Part shown: positions 1 to 7,956 of the stretch, one piece after another
Numbering within the stretch: the stretch's first letter is position 1
Layout of the letters: each line of letters begins with the position of its first letter
The notes under the pieces: generated by a model
What the model was told of the DNA's origin: nothing
Databases searched by the model: none
What the model saw: the letters and a program-made list of their open reading frames with translations, nothing else
Position numbers and translations under genes: made by a program
Origin: Rhodococcus pseudokoreensis
GTDB lineage: Bacteria > Actinomycetota > Actinomycetes > Mycobacteriales > Mycobacteriaceae
Reading direction: 5' to 3'
DNA length: 64,000 bases
Assembly (NCBI RefSeq): GCF_017068395.1
Contig: NZ_CP070614.1
Coordinates: forward strand, 404,865 to 468,864

Positions 1-1
1 A

Positions 2-700
2 ACGCACGACATCATCGAAATTTGCCTGACACTCGATACTCCGCTGGAGTATTCGGCAGGACAGTACGCAGAACTACGACTGGCTGATGTCAACGGTCCA
101 CGTTCCTACTCCTTCGCCGACGCACCCTCGAACATCGATCGCCGGAGGGCTACTTTCTTCGTGCGCCACGTACCGGGCGGTGAGTTCACGGACTGGTTGT
201 TCTCCGCGGACAGGGTGGGAACAGACGTCAGCGTGGCTGGTCCCTTTGGCGACCTCTGGCTCCGTCCATCAGAATTGCCGATCTTGTGCGTCGCCGGCGG
301 AAGCGGACTGGCCCCGATCAAGGCACTGCTCGAAGAGGCCAATCGGCAAGGTTGCAGCCGCCAGGCGGTCTTCTTGTTCGGCGCGCGGGAACAGCAGGAT
401 CTGTACTGCTTGATGGAGGCAAATGCGATCAGCGAATCCTGGTCTGGTTCCTTCGCCTTTCATCCAGTGCTCTCGCAGGAGCCACCAAATTCTGCCTGGA
501 CTGGTGAACGAGGCTTGGTTACGAACGCCCTTTCGCGGTTGCCCGAAGAGTTCTTGCAATCGTGCGAGGTCTACGCGTGTGGCCCCCCCGTCATGGTCAA
601 CGCTTTGGAAGATGCTCTGCGAGAGGTGCGTACTGGCTCGCAGTACTTCCACGCAGATCGCTTCGTGACCCGCATTCCAGGTGCGGCACAGTCTGTCTGA
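2..700 (+). CDS. XylA/CymAb-like monooxygenase reductase, C-terminal part (partial at left edge)
   Basis: The open frame runs in from the window edge to a TGA at 698-700. It carries the FAD-binding part (RSYSFA), the signature VRHVPGGEFTDWLF, an intact NAD-binding GGSGLAP motif and the terminal CGPPVM motif of ferredoxin-NAD reductase-type electron-transfer proteins. It closely matches residues 129 onward of the complete protein at 28056-29231, so the missing part should hold a plant-type [2Fe-2S] domain. The family (XylA, CymAb) passes electrons from NADH to a membrane di-iron methyl hydroxylase such as the one at 19804-20937. Unlike the other copy, it keeps the glycine in the NAD motif and a normal short C-terminus (ADRFVTRIPGAAQSV). 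This may be the working copy. Family assignment is firm; the partner is inferred. Confidence 0.85.
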   Translation, partial: THDIIEICLTLDTPLEYSAGQYAELRLADVNGPRSYSFADAPSNIDRRRATFFVRHVPGGEFTDWLFSADRVGTDVSVAGPFGDLWLRPSELPILCVAGGSGLAPIKALLEEANRQGCSRQAVFLFGAREQQDLYCLMEANAISESWSGSFAFHPVLSQEPPNSAWTGERGLVTNALSRLPEEFLQSCEVYACGPPVMVNALEDALREVRTGSQYFHADRFVTRIPGAAQSV

Positions 701-1477
701 GGTCGGGGAGGACCGGCCCTGACAAAGGTTCGGTGTTGCCTCGGTAGTGCAGGCCGCTTCGGTTCTGGTCCAAACGGATTGATATTGGGATTTCGCCAGG
801 CACCAACCGGCTAGGGCGATGCCTATAGGGTGTTGGTCCGTTGCGGAAGTCGACCGCGTACCCCTGAGGTCGAATCGTCGCGCCCAGGCAGGCGATTGGG
901 CGGCAGCGACGGTGCACCGACCGGGCCGCGGTAATGAGCCGCTCGCCGATCGCCTGGAAGCCTCCGCGTCGCAGATGTCAGCTCTCATCGCCTCCGAGAA
1001 AGGTTCCCCAGTTGCAGCGACACGGATACGCAGCAACGTACGCGGCCGCCATGCTGCGATGGTTTACTACCCTGAGCAGCTCCCGGTGTGGCACTGATTC
1101 TCGTCGGCGGTGTCGGGATGTCCGCCCGATAGCCAACCTCCACAACCCGCCCCACCCTCGGGAGAGGATCCTGGCGCATGTTTGACGAAGCCCACACAGC
1201 TTCGGATAACGAAATTGTCCTACCCCTTAATTGTGATCTCGTTGTCATCGTCAACTGAACAGCGACACTTCAGCGAAATACACAGGGGCAAAGGTGATTG
1301 CACGTGTCGTGAAGGGTTCTGGTGGTGGCCGACACATCAACAAAAGTCTTGCCCGAAGTGATCGATCGGCGGGCTCCGGGCGAGTCGTGTCCATTGGAGA
1401 GGGCCGGATCACGATCCGCTAAGTACGAAAAGCACACATCCAAGCGCTGGTTCAAAAAGGAAATGGAGATCGAATAG
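701..1477. other. Intergenic stretch upstream of the SCP2/membrane operon
   Basis: No convincing gene is seen in either strand over about 780 bases; the short open frames have no family signature. The last 60 bases are less GC-rich and end in a ribosome-binding-like GGAGAT before the ATG at 1478, so the operon promoter probably lies between about 1200 and 1460. No clear operator palindrome was found. Confidence 0.4.
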
Positions 1478-1891
1478 ATGACCGACAAGTTGAAGTTGTT
1501 TTCGCAGGAGTGGTGTGACGCTGCACTCGAAGGGGTCAACGCGAACGTCGCGGTGTACGCGGGTTTCAAGGACCCTGCCACGTTCACCAACAAGATGGAG
1601 TTCGGAGTGATCGGCCGGGACGACGTGGCCTGCCATCTCGAATTCAAAGAGGGCAAGGTCGTCTCGTTTACGCCACGGACGTTCGACGAGAGTGAGCTGT
1701 GGCTGATCATCAACGGCAGCCTCGAGACCTGGCAGGCCGCCGCCGCGGGTAAGGAAGAAGGCGGAAAGCTACTGATGAAGGGGCAGATCAAGTTCGTCAA
1801 GGGGCCGATGTCCGCGGCGATCGAGAACGCGGGAGCACTCAACAACTTCCTGCTCACCTGGGGTCAGGTCCCCACCGACTGGGACGTCTGA
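1478..1891 (+). CDS. SCP2-like sterol/lipid carrier domain protein
   Basis: This 137-residue soluble protein has no signal peptide or membrane segment. Its pattern (amphipathic N-terminal helix, a central strand-rich part around residues 40-75, then GKLLMKGQIKFVKGP followed by a helix) fits the SCP2 sterol-carrier fold, which makes up most of the protein. SCP2 domains bind hydrophobic ligands such as acyl-CoAs, sterols or terpenoids in the cytosol. It opens a seven-gene same-strand operon with a second SCP2-like protein and five membrane-anchored helical proteins, next to a monooxygenase reductase gene. That suggests a role in holding or moving a hydrophobic growth substrate. The start is set by GGAGAT upstream of the ATG. 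Fold assignment is by pattern only; the ligand is unknown. Confidence 0.7.
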   Translation: MTDKLKLFSQEWCDAALEGVNANVAVYAGFKDPATFTNKMEFGVIGRDDVACHLEFKEGKVVSFTPRTFDESELWLIINGSLETWQAAAAGKEEGGKLLMKGQIKFVKGPMSAAIENAGALNNFLLTWGQVPTDWDV

Positions 1892-2000
1892 TCCCACGAA
1901 ACTCTCGCACGGGGCACGCGCCCGACCCCTCATCCGGGTGAGTCCTCCGTGCGAGACCGCACGAAACGCCGTCACCCCTGCTCTGAAAGGCCCACCCCCC

Positions 2001-2456
2001 ATGACCACTGTTGAATCCGGCACGTACCCCGTATCCGAGTACGACGGGCAGGAGGCGAATGGCGTCGCCAACATTGTCGGGATGCTGCTCGGGCAGAACC
2101 TCGAGAACTTTCCGTCGCGAATCAAGTTCGCACGCAAGATCGCTCGACCGGTCTCCATTATCAGCACGGACACCGATTCCGCGTGCACGATCGTGTTCGG
2201 CACCGACGAGGCGGTCGTCTACAACGATGTCGTCGGGAAACCAGCCGTGACCGTCATCGCCACCGTCGATCAGATCCTGGATGTATCACAGTTGCCGATG
2301 AAGGCCGGCGGGCTCATCCCGGTGGGCTTCTTCACCGGCCGGGGCATGACGGTCCTCGGTGCGATCCTCACACACAAGCTGGTCGTGAAGGGTCTGCTCA
2401 CCCACACCGTGACCGCGCTGCGCACCATCGCGTTGGTCTCGGTGATCGAATCATGA
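2001..2456 (+). CDS. Second SCP2-like small soluble protein
   Basis: A 151-residue protein without signal peptide. The middle (FARKIARPVSIISTDTDSACTI to VTVIATVDQILDVS) and the end (LVVKGLLTHTVTALRTI) match the layout of SCP2-type domains: strands, a hydrophobic helix, then a 'VKG' strand and a final helix. The ATG at 2001 is preceded by GAAAGG; an in-frame start at 1938 lies in a less protein-like stretch and was rejected. The stop overlaps the ATG of the next gene (ATGA at 2453), so it is translationally coupled to the first membrane-anchored protein. This coupling is the best hint that a cytosolic lipid carrier and an envelope component work together. Similarity to the first SCP2-like protein is weak, so this is not a recent duplication. 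Confidence 0.6.
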   Translation: MTTVESGTYPVSEYDGQEANGVANIVGMLLGQNLENFPSRIKFARKIARPVSIISTDTDSACTIVFGTDEAVVYNDVVGKPAVTVIATVDQILDVSQLPMKAGGLIPVGFFTGRGMTVLGAILTHKLVVKGLLTHTVTALRTIALVSVIES

Positions 2457-3106
2457 CCTCGCTCTCGGGCCGCAGCCGCCCGGCCAGCCACGCCTACGAT
2501 GACCAGGTGATGCAGGTCGAATTGCCCTATGCGGACGACGACGTCGTGCAGGGCGGGGAACCGCCTCGGGCGTCGAAGGCCACGAACATCGTCAGGGGGT
2601 TGCTCCTGCTCGCCCTGATCCCGGTCTCGGTGTTCTACCTGGGCCCGCGGATCTACAACCTGACCGCCACCCCCTACCGACTGGACCAGGCCGTGGTTTC
2701 CGCCGGCAACTACAACCCGGCGCTGGACAAGATCGTCGAGCACGAGAAGGTGACCCTGTCCGCGTTCGCGTCGCTGGAGAAGATGAAGACCGCGCTCGCG
2801 AGTGTTCTCGTCACCGATGCGACCGTCACCACCGAACTCCATACCTTGACCGGTCAGATCAGCGGCGATGTGCAGGCAACGCTCGATCAGGCCGGCGCGA
2901 ACGTGACCGATCTCATTGCCTCCCTTGACACTCTGACCACGCACATCAACTCGTTGCAGCCTCCCGTCGACGGCGCCACCGCGGCCCTCGCGGCCGACAG
3001 CGCCACGTTGGGGGCCATCCTCGACGACGCCCGTTCGACGGCGGCGAAGGTGCACAACGCCCGGGTCTCCGCGGAGGAGTCCGCGAACGACCTGTCAGGA
3101 AAATAG
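2453..3106 (+). CDS. Single-span membrane protein with long extracytoplasmic helical domain (1 of 5)
   Basis: A 217-residue protein with about 45 cytosolic residues, one transmembrane helix at roughly 46-64 (VRGLLLLALIPVSVFYLG), then about 150 residues rich in Ala, Leu, Thr, Asp and Gln with heptad-like spacing, expected to be a coiled coil or helical bundle outside the membrane. The first half of the longer open frame overlaps the previous gene and is not real; the ATGA overlap sets the start at 2453. I do not recognise a named family. The next four genes have the same design, which suggests paralogous subunits of one envelope complex. Unlike the other four it lacks the C-terminal Leu-Pro-x-Pro motif and ends in LSGK. 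Confidence 0.65.
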   Translation: MTSLSGRSRPASHAYDDQVMQVELPYADDDVVQGGEPPRASKATNIVRGLLLLALIPVSVFYLGPRIYNLTATPYRLDQAVVSAGNYNPALDKIVEHEKVTLSAFASLEKMKTALASVLVTDATVTTELHTLTGQISGDVQATLDQAGANVTDLIASLDTLTTHINSLQPPVDGATAALAADSATLGAILDDARSTAAKVHNARVSAEESANDLSGK

Positions 3107-3116
3107 GAGAAGTTCT

Positions 3117-3650
3117 GTGATTTTCTTCGGACGCCGCGGCGGTCCCGCCCGGATGGTTCTGGCGATCGTGGCGGTCGGTGTACTCGGTCTGCTCACGTTC
3201 GTGGTGTTCAACCTCAACACCCGCCTCGACAACCAGCAGCGCGCCAACGTGACGAGCATCGCCGCTTCCCAGGCCATCGTCGACGTCAACGACAAAGTGA
3301 CCGGCCAACTCCAGCAACTGACCGAGCTCACCCACACGGCACAAACCGCGCTCGATGCCACCTCCGCGCTCGGTCCACTGCTGACGAAGTTGGATGAGGC
3401 GATCGCCCCGGCGGCGGCGATGCTGGCCAGCAGCACCTCGGGTGCACAGATGACCAACGATCAGCTCACCAACATCCAGTCCATCCTCGGTGAGGTCCAG
3501 AACACCGTGCTCCCGTTGGTGTCCTCCGCGGAAGCGTTCGGGGAGCAAGGCAACCAGCTGCTGGTGATCGTGCAGGGGCTGGTGAGCGACCTGAAGGTCT
3601 CGGTCGAGGCGGCGAAGACGATCAACCAGATGCTTCCACTTCCCGGCTGA
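3117..3650 (+). CDS. Single-span membrane protein with helical domain (2 of 5)
   Basis: A 177-residue protein with a GTG start after AGGAGAAG. The cytosolic tail is short and positively charged (FFGRRGGPAR), a transmembrane helix spans about 12-32, and the extracytoplasmic part is Ala/Leu/Thr/Gln-rich with predicted long helices. It ends in NQMLPLPG. The Leu-Pro-x-Pro ending recurs in the following paralogues and could be a docking or assembly tag. The segment ALDATSALGPLLTKL resembles a 'LGPLL' segment in the fifth paralogue. No enzymatic motif is visible. Only 10 bases separate it from the previous gene, so it belongs to the same operon. Function unknown; a structural subunit of an uptake or envelope-spanning assembly is an inference. 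Confidence 0.65.
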   Translation: MIFFGRRGGPARMVLAIVAVGVLGLLTFVVFNLNTRLDNQQRANVTSIAASQAIVDVNDKVTGQLQQLTELTHTAQTALDATSALGPLLTKLDEAIAPAAAMLASSTSGAQMTNDQLTNIQSILGEVQNTVLPLVSSAEAFGEQGNQLLVIVQGLVSDLKVSVEAAKTINQMLPLPG

Positions 3651-3698
3651 GCACCCTTTCACCGTCGACGATCCGACACTACTTCCACTGGACGTGAT

Positions 3699-4406
3699 AT
3701 GCAGCAGCGCAACGATTTACCTCCCGACGCGTTCCCACCCCGAGGTGTGACCAAATATCAGCGATTCGATGTGCCGGCGGCGGCGCTGCCCTACCGAAAA
3801 GGCACCAAGCCGCATCGGCCGGATGTGCTGGTGCCCGCGATCCCCGACGCGACCGGATTTTCGGTAGCAACCGAGTGGCTGGGCCGCCTCGCCGCGGTCA
3901 TCGCCGTCGTCCTGTTCGCACTGGTGGTGGCCTCCATCCACAAGGGGCTGCAGGTACAACACAGCGCGCGCACCGTCGTGGACAACTTCCGCCTCACCAA
4001 CGACTTCTTCGCCCAACGCGCGGACCTGACCGCGCCCGCCACCGCCCGCAAACAACTCGACGAACTGACAGGAGTCTTGACCCAGCTCAACATTGCGACC
4101 GCGACCGACGTCGACCACCTCGACGCCCTCCTGCCGAACGCGCGCACGTTGCTCGCCGCCGGCCAAGGTGACACACAGATCGCCGGCCAGCTCGAGGGGG
4201 TCGCCACCACATTGCAGGGCTCGGCGGCATCCCTGCACCAGATATCGGCAGGCGCGAACACGACCGTGACCGGCGTCGACAACGAACTCACCCAGGCACT
4301 CGACCTGGTGAACCAGCTCAACGCGGAACTCACCCGCACGACGAACAAGCTCGCGCTCGTTCCCGCCACCGACGCCTTCATTCCTGCCCCCGGAGGGAAC
4401 CGATGA
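3699..4406 (+). CDS. Single-span membrane protein with helical domain (3 of 5)
   Basis: A 235-residue protein, the largest of the set. It has an unusual 60-residue Pro- and Arg-rich cytosolic tail (repeated 'FDVPAAALP'-like stretches), a transmembrane helix at about 62-80, and then a long helical extracytoplasmic region with many Leu at heptad-like spacing. It ends FIPAPGGNR, a variant of the Leu-Pro-x-Pro ending shared with its neighbours. The cytosolic tail could contact the SCP2-like proteins of the operon (speculative). Its stop overlaps the next ATG (ATGA at 4403). No known family recognised. Confidence 0.65.
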   Translation: MQQRNDLPPDAFPPRGVTKYQRFDVPAAALPYRKGTKPHRPDVLVPAIPDATGFSVATEWLGRLAAVIAVVLFALVVASIHKGLQVQHSARTVVDNFRLTNDFFAQRADLTAPATARKQLDELTGVLTQLNIATATDVDHLDALLPNARTLLAAGQGDTQIAGQLEGVATTLQGSAASLHQISAGANTTVTGVDNELTQALDLVNQLNAELTRTTNKLALVPATDAFIPAPGGNR

Positions 4407-5050
4407 TCACCAGAAAGTTGTGGACCGCGATCGTACTCGTGCTGGGTGCGGGGTCGGCGGTGGTTCTGTGCGCCCTCAACGGGTTCTTTCCCGCGCTGCG
4501 TGATGTGAGCGATCCGCTGGGGCGGCCGTCGAAACTCAGTCTCGAGCTGATCGATTCCGCAGGCCAATTCGACACCCTGACCGGGATTCTCGTCCCCAAG
4601 CACGCCCGGTTGGCCTCCGACATCCAGGCCCTGACGCCGCTCGCGAACGATCTCGAAGGACTCACCGACAAGGCCGGCGAACTCTCCGGTCAAGCCAAGA
4701 CACTGAACGCCTCCACCAGTACCGTCAGCGAGATCGCGGCGCCGCTGCCCGACCTTATCGTGAAGGTGACCGGTCGTTCCGACACCGCGAGCCCGACGGT
4801 GGCCGGATTGTCCACGGCGGTGGGATCGGTGACCACCCAGCTGGAGGCGATCAACCACGGACTGACCACCGTCCAGGGATCCCTCGGTGCGCTCGGCCCT
4901 AAAGCCTCCGCCATCTCTGCGACCCTCGCAATCGTTCGGGAAGAGGCCGCACACGTGCAGGAGTTCGGTCCCCTTCTCGCGGTAATCGGCCCCCCGGTCA
5001 ATGACCTGAACCTCCCCGCCCTCGGTGTCGCACCCGCACCGCCCTCATGA
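4403..5050 (+). CDS. Single-span membrane protein with helical domain (4 of 5)
   Basis: A 215-residue protein with an N-terminal transmembrane helix or uncleaved signal anchor at about 7-27, directly after a short basic tail (MITRK). The rest is a helical region rich in Ala, Leu, Ser and Thr. Near the C-terminus are FGPLLAVIGPPVNDL and the ending LPALGVAPAPPS, echoing the endings of the other paralogues. It starts inside the stop codon of the preceding gene, so the two are translationally coupled. No catalytic motif. The cysteine at about 23 is within the membrane helix and not in a convincing lipobox. Confidence 0.65.
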   Translation: MITRKLWTAIVLVLGAGSAVVLCALNGFFPALRDVSDPLGRPSKLSLELIDSAGQFDTLTGILVPKHARLASDIQALTPLANDLEGLTDKAGELSGQAKTLNASTSTVSEIAAPLPDLIVKVTGRSDTASPTVAGLSTAVGSVTTQLEAINHGLTTVQGSLGALGPKASAISATLAIVREEAAHVQEFGPLLAVIGPPVNDLNLPALGVAPAPPS

Positions 5051-5102
5051 CCGCCCGCACCGGCTTGTGGCCGACCACTGAGCGAGTGAAAGGCAGAACT
5101 TG

Positions 5103-5627
5103 ATGTTTCGGCTCTCCTGGGCGATCGCCCTGTCCTTTACCATTGCGGTTCTCGCTGGCATTCTGATCGTGACGCGCGATCTGAGTATCTCGAACGACAT
5201 CTTCAAAGACGGAGTGGCACAAGCGAAGATCGTCGATGGCACCACCGACCAGGCACTGGACGGTGCGCAGCAGTTGCCCCCCGCTGATCAGGCCCTCCAC
5301 GAGGGTTTACCCCAGGTGGTGGGGGTACTCGACTCCCTCGCTAGAGCCGACCAGACTCTGGGTTCGCTCGGTGGTCACTTGCAGTCTCTGGGGGACGCCT
5401 TGAAGTCCGCGGACGCCCCGCTCGGCGGGATCATCGATGCCGGCCAGTCAGCGACCGATCAGGCGAACGCGGCGGCCGCCCCGGCGGCGGAGATCGTGAA
5501 CACGCTGTCCGCGGCTGATACGAAGGTTCAAGCCTTGGGCCCGTTGCTCGACCAGTCCCTCGCCCTCAGCCAGACGATTGACTCGAAACTGCGCATCGCG
5601 CTCCCCCTGCCGAAAGTAGGAAACTGA
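5103..5627 (+). CDS. Single-span membrane protein with helical domain (5 of 5)
   Basis: A 174-residue protein with a transmembrane anchor at about 5-24 and then an Ala/Leu/Asp/Gln-rich helical region with LGGHLQSLGDALKSAD and ALGPLLDQSLALS. It ends LRIALPLPKVGN, the Leu-Pro-x-Pro ending of the set. ATG 5103 is preceded by AAAGG at a normal distance; a TTG three bases upstream is the alternative. It is the last gene of the operon; the following DNA holds no recognisable gene before an IS630 element. Same unknown function as its four relatives. Confidence 0.65.
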   Translation: MFRLSWAIALSFTIAVLAGILIVTRDLSISNDIFKDGVAQAKIVDGTTDQALDGAQQLPPADQALHEGLPQVVGVLDSLARADQTLGSLGGHLQSLGDALKSADAPLGGIIDAGQSATDQANAAAAPAAEIVNTLSAADTKVQALGPLLDQSLALSQTIDSKLRIALPLPKVGN

Positions 5628-6163
5628 GGTCCGACGACCCATACGCAGTCCGAGAGGCCGCCCACAGGCCTCTTAGCCTTAAGCCCGAATTCGTGGATCG
5701 GTGATCTCGGTGGTTCTCCCCGGTCGGATTATTGGTGATGTCGACGGGCGATGCTGTTGGTGGGCGTGGTTGATCTGCTGACCGGGTTGTCAGCTCATCC
5801 ACGTTGGGTGTTCTGAGCTGGGGACGTTGTGGCCGGGTTTGTCGGATCAGGCGACGCAGGTGACGTACCGACTGTTCAAGGCCGATTTCGATGTCATGGA
5901 TCAACTTGTCACGAATCTGGGCGCGAAATCCCGGTCGCATTTGATTACCGCGGCTTTGACCGGATAGTGCTTCGACGATGGCGATGTGGCAGCGGCGGGG
6001 GAGTAGCGCGGGTGGTGCTGAGCACCTATTCGCGACCACCCCACTTCACTGGCGCGACCGATCGGGAAACGGAGTACGTTGCACCGCGGTGTTTCATCGC
6101 CCTCGAGGGGCGCTTGCGGCTCGAGGATTCGGGCGCCGAGGAGATGGCAGATCTCGAGGGCTA
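5628..6163. other. Non-coding or decayed stretch between membrane operon and IS630
   Basis: About 535 bases with overlapping short frames on both strands, none with a recognisable domain. A terminator for the preceding operon may lie just after 5640 (AGAGGCCGCCCACAGGCCTCT forms a short hairpin). The remainder could be a decayed mobile element, but I cannot assign it. Confidence 0.35.
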
Positions 6164-7336
6164 AAGATGTTTCGGTAATTGAGTGAGTGGTGGTCATAGG
6201 GAAAGCCCGGTGTGGTTGAGGAAGCTGTGGCACAGGTCGTAGTTGGTGCCGACTCGGGTCAGCCCGGTCTCGGTCGCGATGCGGACCTCGTCGAGGATAT
6301 CGGGGCACAGGTTGGCCAGTTCGGTGGATTTCACGTTGCCCCAGACTTGTTCGATGGGATTGAGCTCGGGGCATACGCCGGGAGGCGTTCGACGTGGAGC
6401 CAGTCGCGTTGGGTGGCCAGCCATGCGGTCATCGCCCGGGACCGGTGGGCCATGAGCCCGTCCCAGATCAGGATGATCTTCTCACCGGCGAAGTGGGTGC
6501 GTAGCTCGGTGAGGAACTCGATGAGCTTGCCGGTGTTGTAGGCGCCGTCGGTCATGGAGAACACGAACGCGCTGCGGCTGCGGTCGGGGCGATAGGCCAG
6601 GACCCCGGCCATGGACATGCGTTTGAAAGGAGAATCGGTGATGCAGAATCGGTGTCACACCTTTGGGCGCCCAGGTTGCACGGACCACCGGGAGCAGCGA
6701 CACGCCGCTTTCGTCCTGGAAGCAGATCCATGCACCTCGGCGCCGCGCTTTTTTATCCGCGGCCAGTCGTTCTCGTGCCAGGCGACGATGGCATCCTCGT
6801 CGCGTTCGACGGCCCGCCTGCGGGACGCTGGCGGCTCCAGCCCAACCGGGTCCGCAGGATCGTCCATGTCTGGGTGGGTCCGTAGGTCACGCCGGTGAGC
6901 CTGTCGATCACTTTCGCGACCCGGCCCAGGGTCCATACCCCGGTCGCGAAACCGTGAGCTTGGGGTCCTTTGAGCAATTCCTCTCGGATCACCTCGATCT
7001 GGACGTCGTCGAGGCGGGCCGGCGTCCCGCACGACCGGCACCTTCCAACGCCTCACTGTCGCCCTCGGTCCACTGTCGATGCCAGCGTGAGGCGGTCTGC
7101 TGGGAGACCTCCAACTCGACCGCGACATCCACCTGTCGTCGTCCTGCGGCGAACATCTCCGCAGCCCGCATCCTGCGATCACGCAACGCCCCGAGATCAC
7201 GGCGACCACTGCGCTGCTTGATTTTTCCGACGCCAGACCTCTTGCCCGAACCGGTTCCCTTCCCTGCCATCCAGCAATGATCAAGCAGCACGCCACAAAT
7301 CACATGCAACGACACACCCTATTACCGAAATATCTT
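6164..7336 (-). mobile_element. IS630-family element with intact ends and broken transposase
   Basis: The ends are near-perfect inverted repeats: AAGATGTTTCGGTAAT at 6164-6179 and the complement of AAGATATTTCGGTAAT at 7321-7336. Both are flanked by TA (6162-6163, 7337-7338), the dinucleotide target duplicated by IS630/Tc1-mariner elements. The length of about 1.17 kb is typical. The transposase inside is broken by several frameshifts, so the copy is probably immobile unless supplied with transposase in trans. Confidence 0.85.
6194..7315 (-). pseudogene. IS630-family DDE transposase, several frameshifts
   Basis: Read on the minus strand, the fragments in order are a helix-turn-helix start (QVDVAVELEVSQQTASRWHRQW, 6989-7315), a middle part with GVWTLGRVAKVIDRLTGVTY (6753-6992), a 'PKGVTPIL' strand (6482-6703), the second catalytic aspartate region ILIWDGLMAHRSR (6331-6618) and the final glutamate motif ELNPIEQVWGNVKS with the normal C-terminus (6194-6424). 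They lie in three different frames, so at least four indels separate them. Together they cover essentially the whole protein, which indicates decay by point indels, not truncation. Confidence 0.85.
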
Positions 7337-7433
7337 TAATGCGACGTCGGTGCGGTCGTCCTCGAGTTGTCACTGATTTCTGGGGCAATTTTCCCGAGAC
7401 GGAACTTGTCAAGGTGTTTGAGTCCAACGGGTG

Positions 7434-7780
7434 TTACGCGGCGGGCTGATCCGCGTCGGGTTCGGCCTCCTCGGACTCGGCGACGGGCTGGTTGATCCAG
7501 ACGTCGGTCGGCAGGTCGAGGATCTTCGGGGTACCAGTTGTGCCGAACCGCTCGGGATGCGCGAGCCGGGCCGCAGCAAGCACCGCAGCGCGTTCGTCGG
7601 CCTTGTGCGCCGCCAGTCCGAAGTGCACGTCGGCGGGGGTGTGCAGGCCTATGCCGGTATGGCGATGTTCGTGGTTGTACCAATGGACGAACGAGTCCAT
7701 GAACTCTCGTGCGTCGCGGATGGACCCGAACCGCTCCGGGAACGCCGGGCCGTACTTGAGGGTCTTGAACAGTGACTCCG
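7434..7780 (-). pseudogene. IS3 transposase orfB, 3' fragment
   Basis: Minus-strand frame carrying the end of an IS3-type integrase domain: ESLFKTLKYGPA, then FVHWYNHEHRHTGIGLHTPADVHFG, the usual C-terminal signature, and a normal end in DQPAA. It joins in sense to the 5' fragment ending NPYS at 11151, since SNDNPYS-ESxFKTLKY is the normal continuation. It is separated from that piece by the RIT element. Confidence 0.85.
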
Positions 7781-7805
7781 AATTATCTCGAATTCGAGAT
7801 AATTC
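7780..7805. repeat. 26-bp perfect palindrome at left RIT junction
   Basis: The 26 bases read identically on both strands, centred on CTCGAATTCGAG. It lies between the interrupted IS3 sequence and the left terminal repeat of the RIT element, and has no counterpart at the right junction. It could be a recombination core or coupling sequence brought from an earlier insertion site. Confidence 0.8.
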
Positions 7806-7806
7806 A

Positions 7807-7835
7807 GATTATGCCGGGTGTGTGATTATGCCGAG
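7807..7835 (+). repeat. RIT terminal inverted repeat, left
   Basis: Starts GATTATGCCGGGTG and is an exact inverted copy of 11121-11149. It contains two direct copies of the subsequence GATTATGCCG, a likely recombinase-binding arrangement. Confidence 0.85.
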
Positions 7836-7956
7836 CAGGAACGTTCGGGAGCGGGTTCGTGCTGGTCGGAGGACTGCCGGGGGCGAATCGTTCGGCATAA
7901 TCACGTAGCCGATTGATGCTTACTCTGTACAGATTTTTCGTTCAGAGGAGGCCGAG

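Noticed and set aside
2183..2452. Upstream extension of the first membrane protein
   Set aside because: It overlaps the second SCP2-like gene entirely and has Arg/His-rich out-of-frame composition; the ATGA overlap at 2453 gives the start.
3791..4954. 387-residue minus-strand open frame
   Set aside because: Shadow of two membrane-protein genes; no domain and atypical composition.
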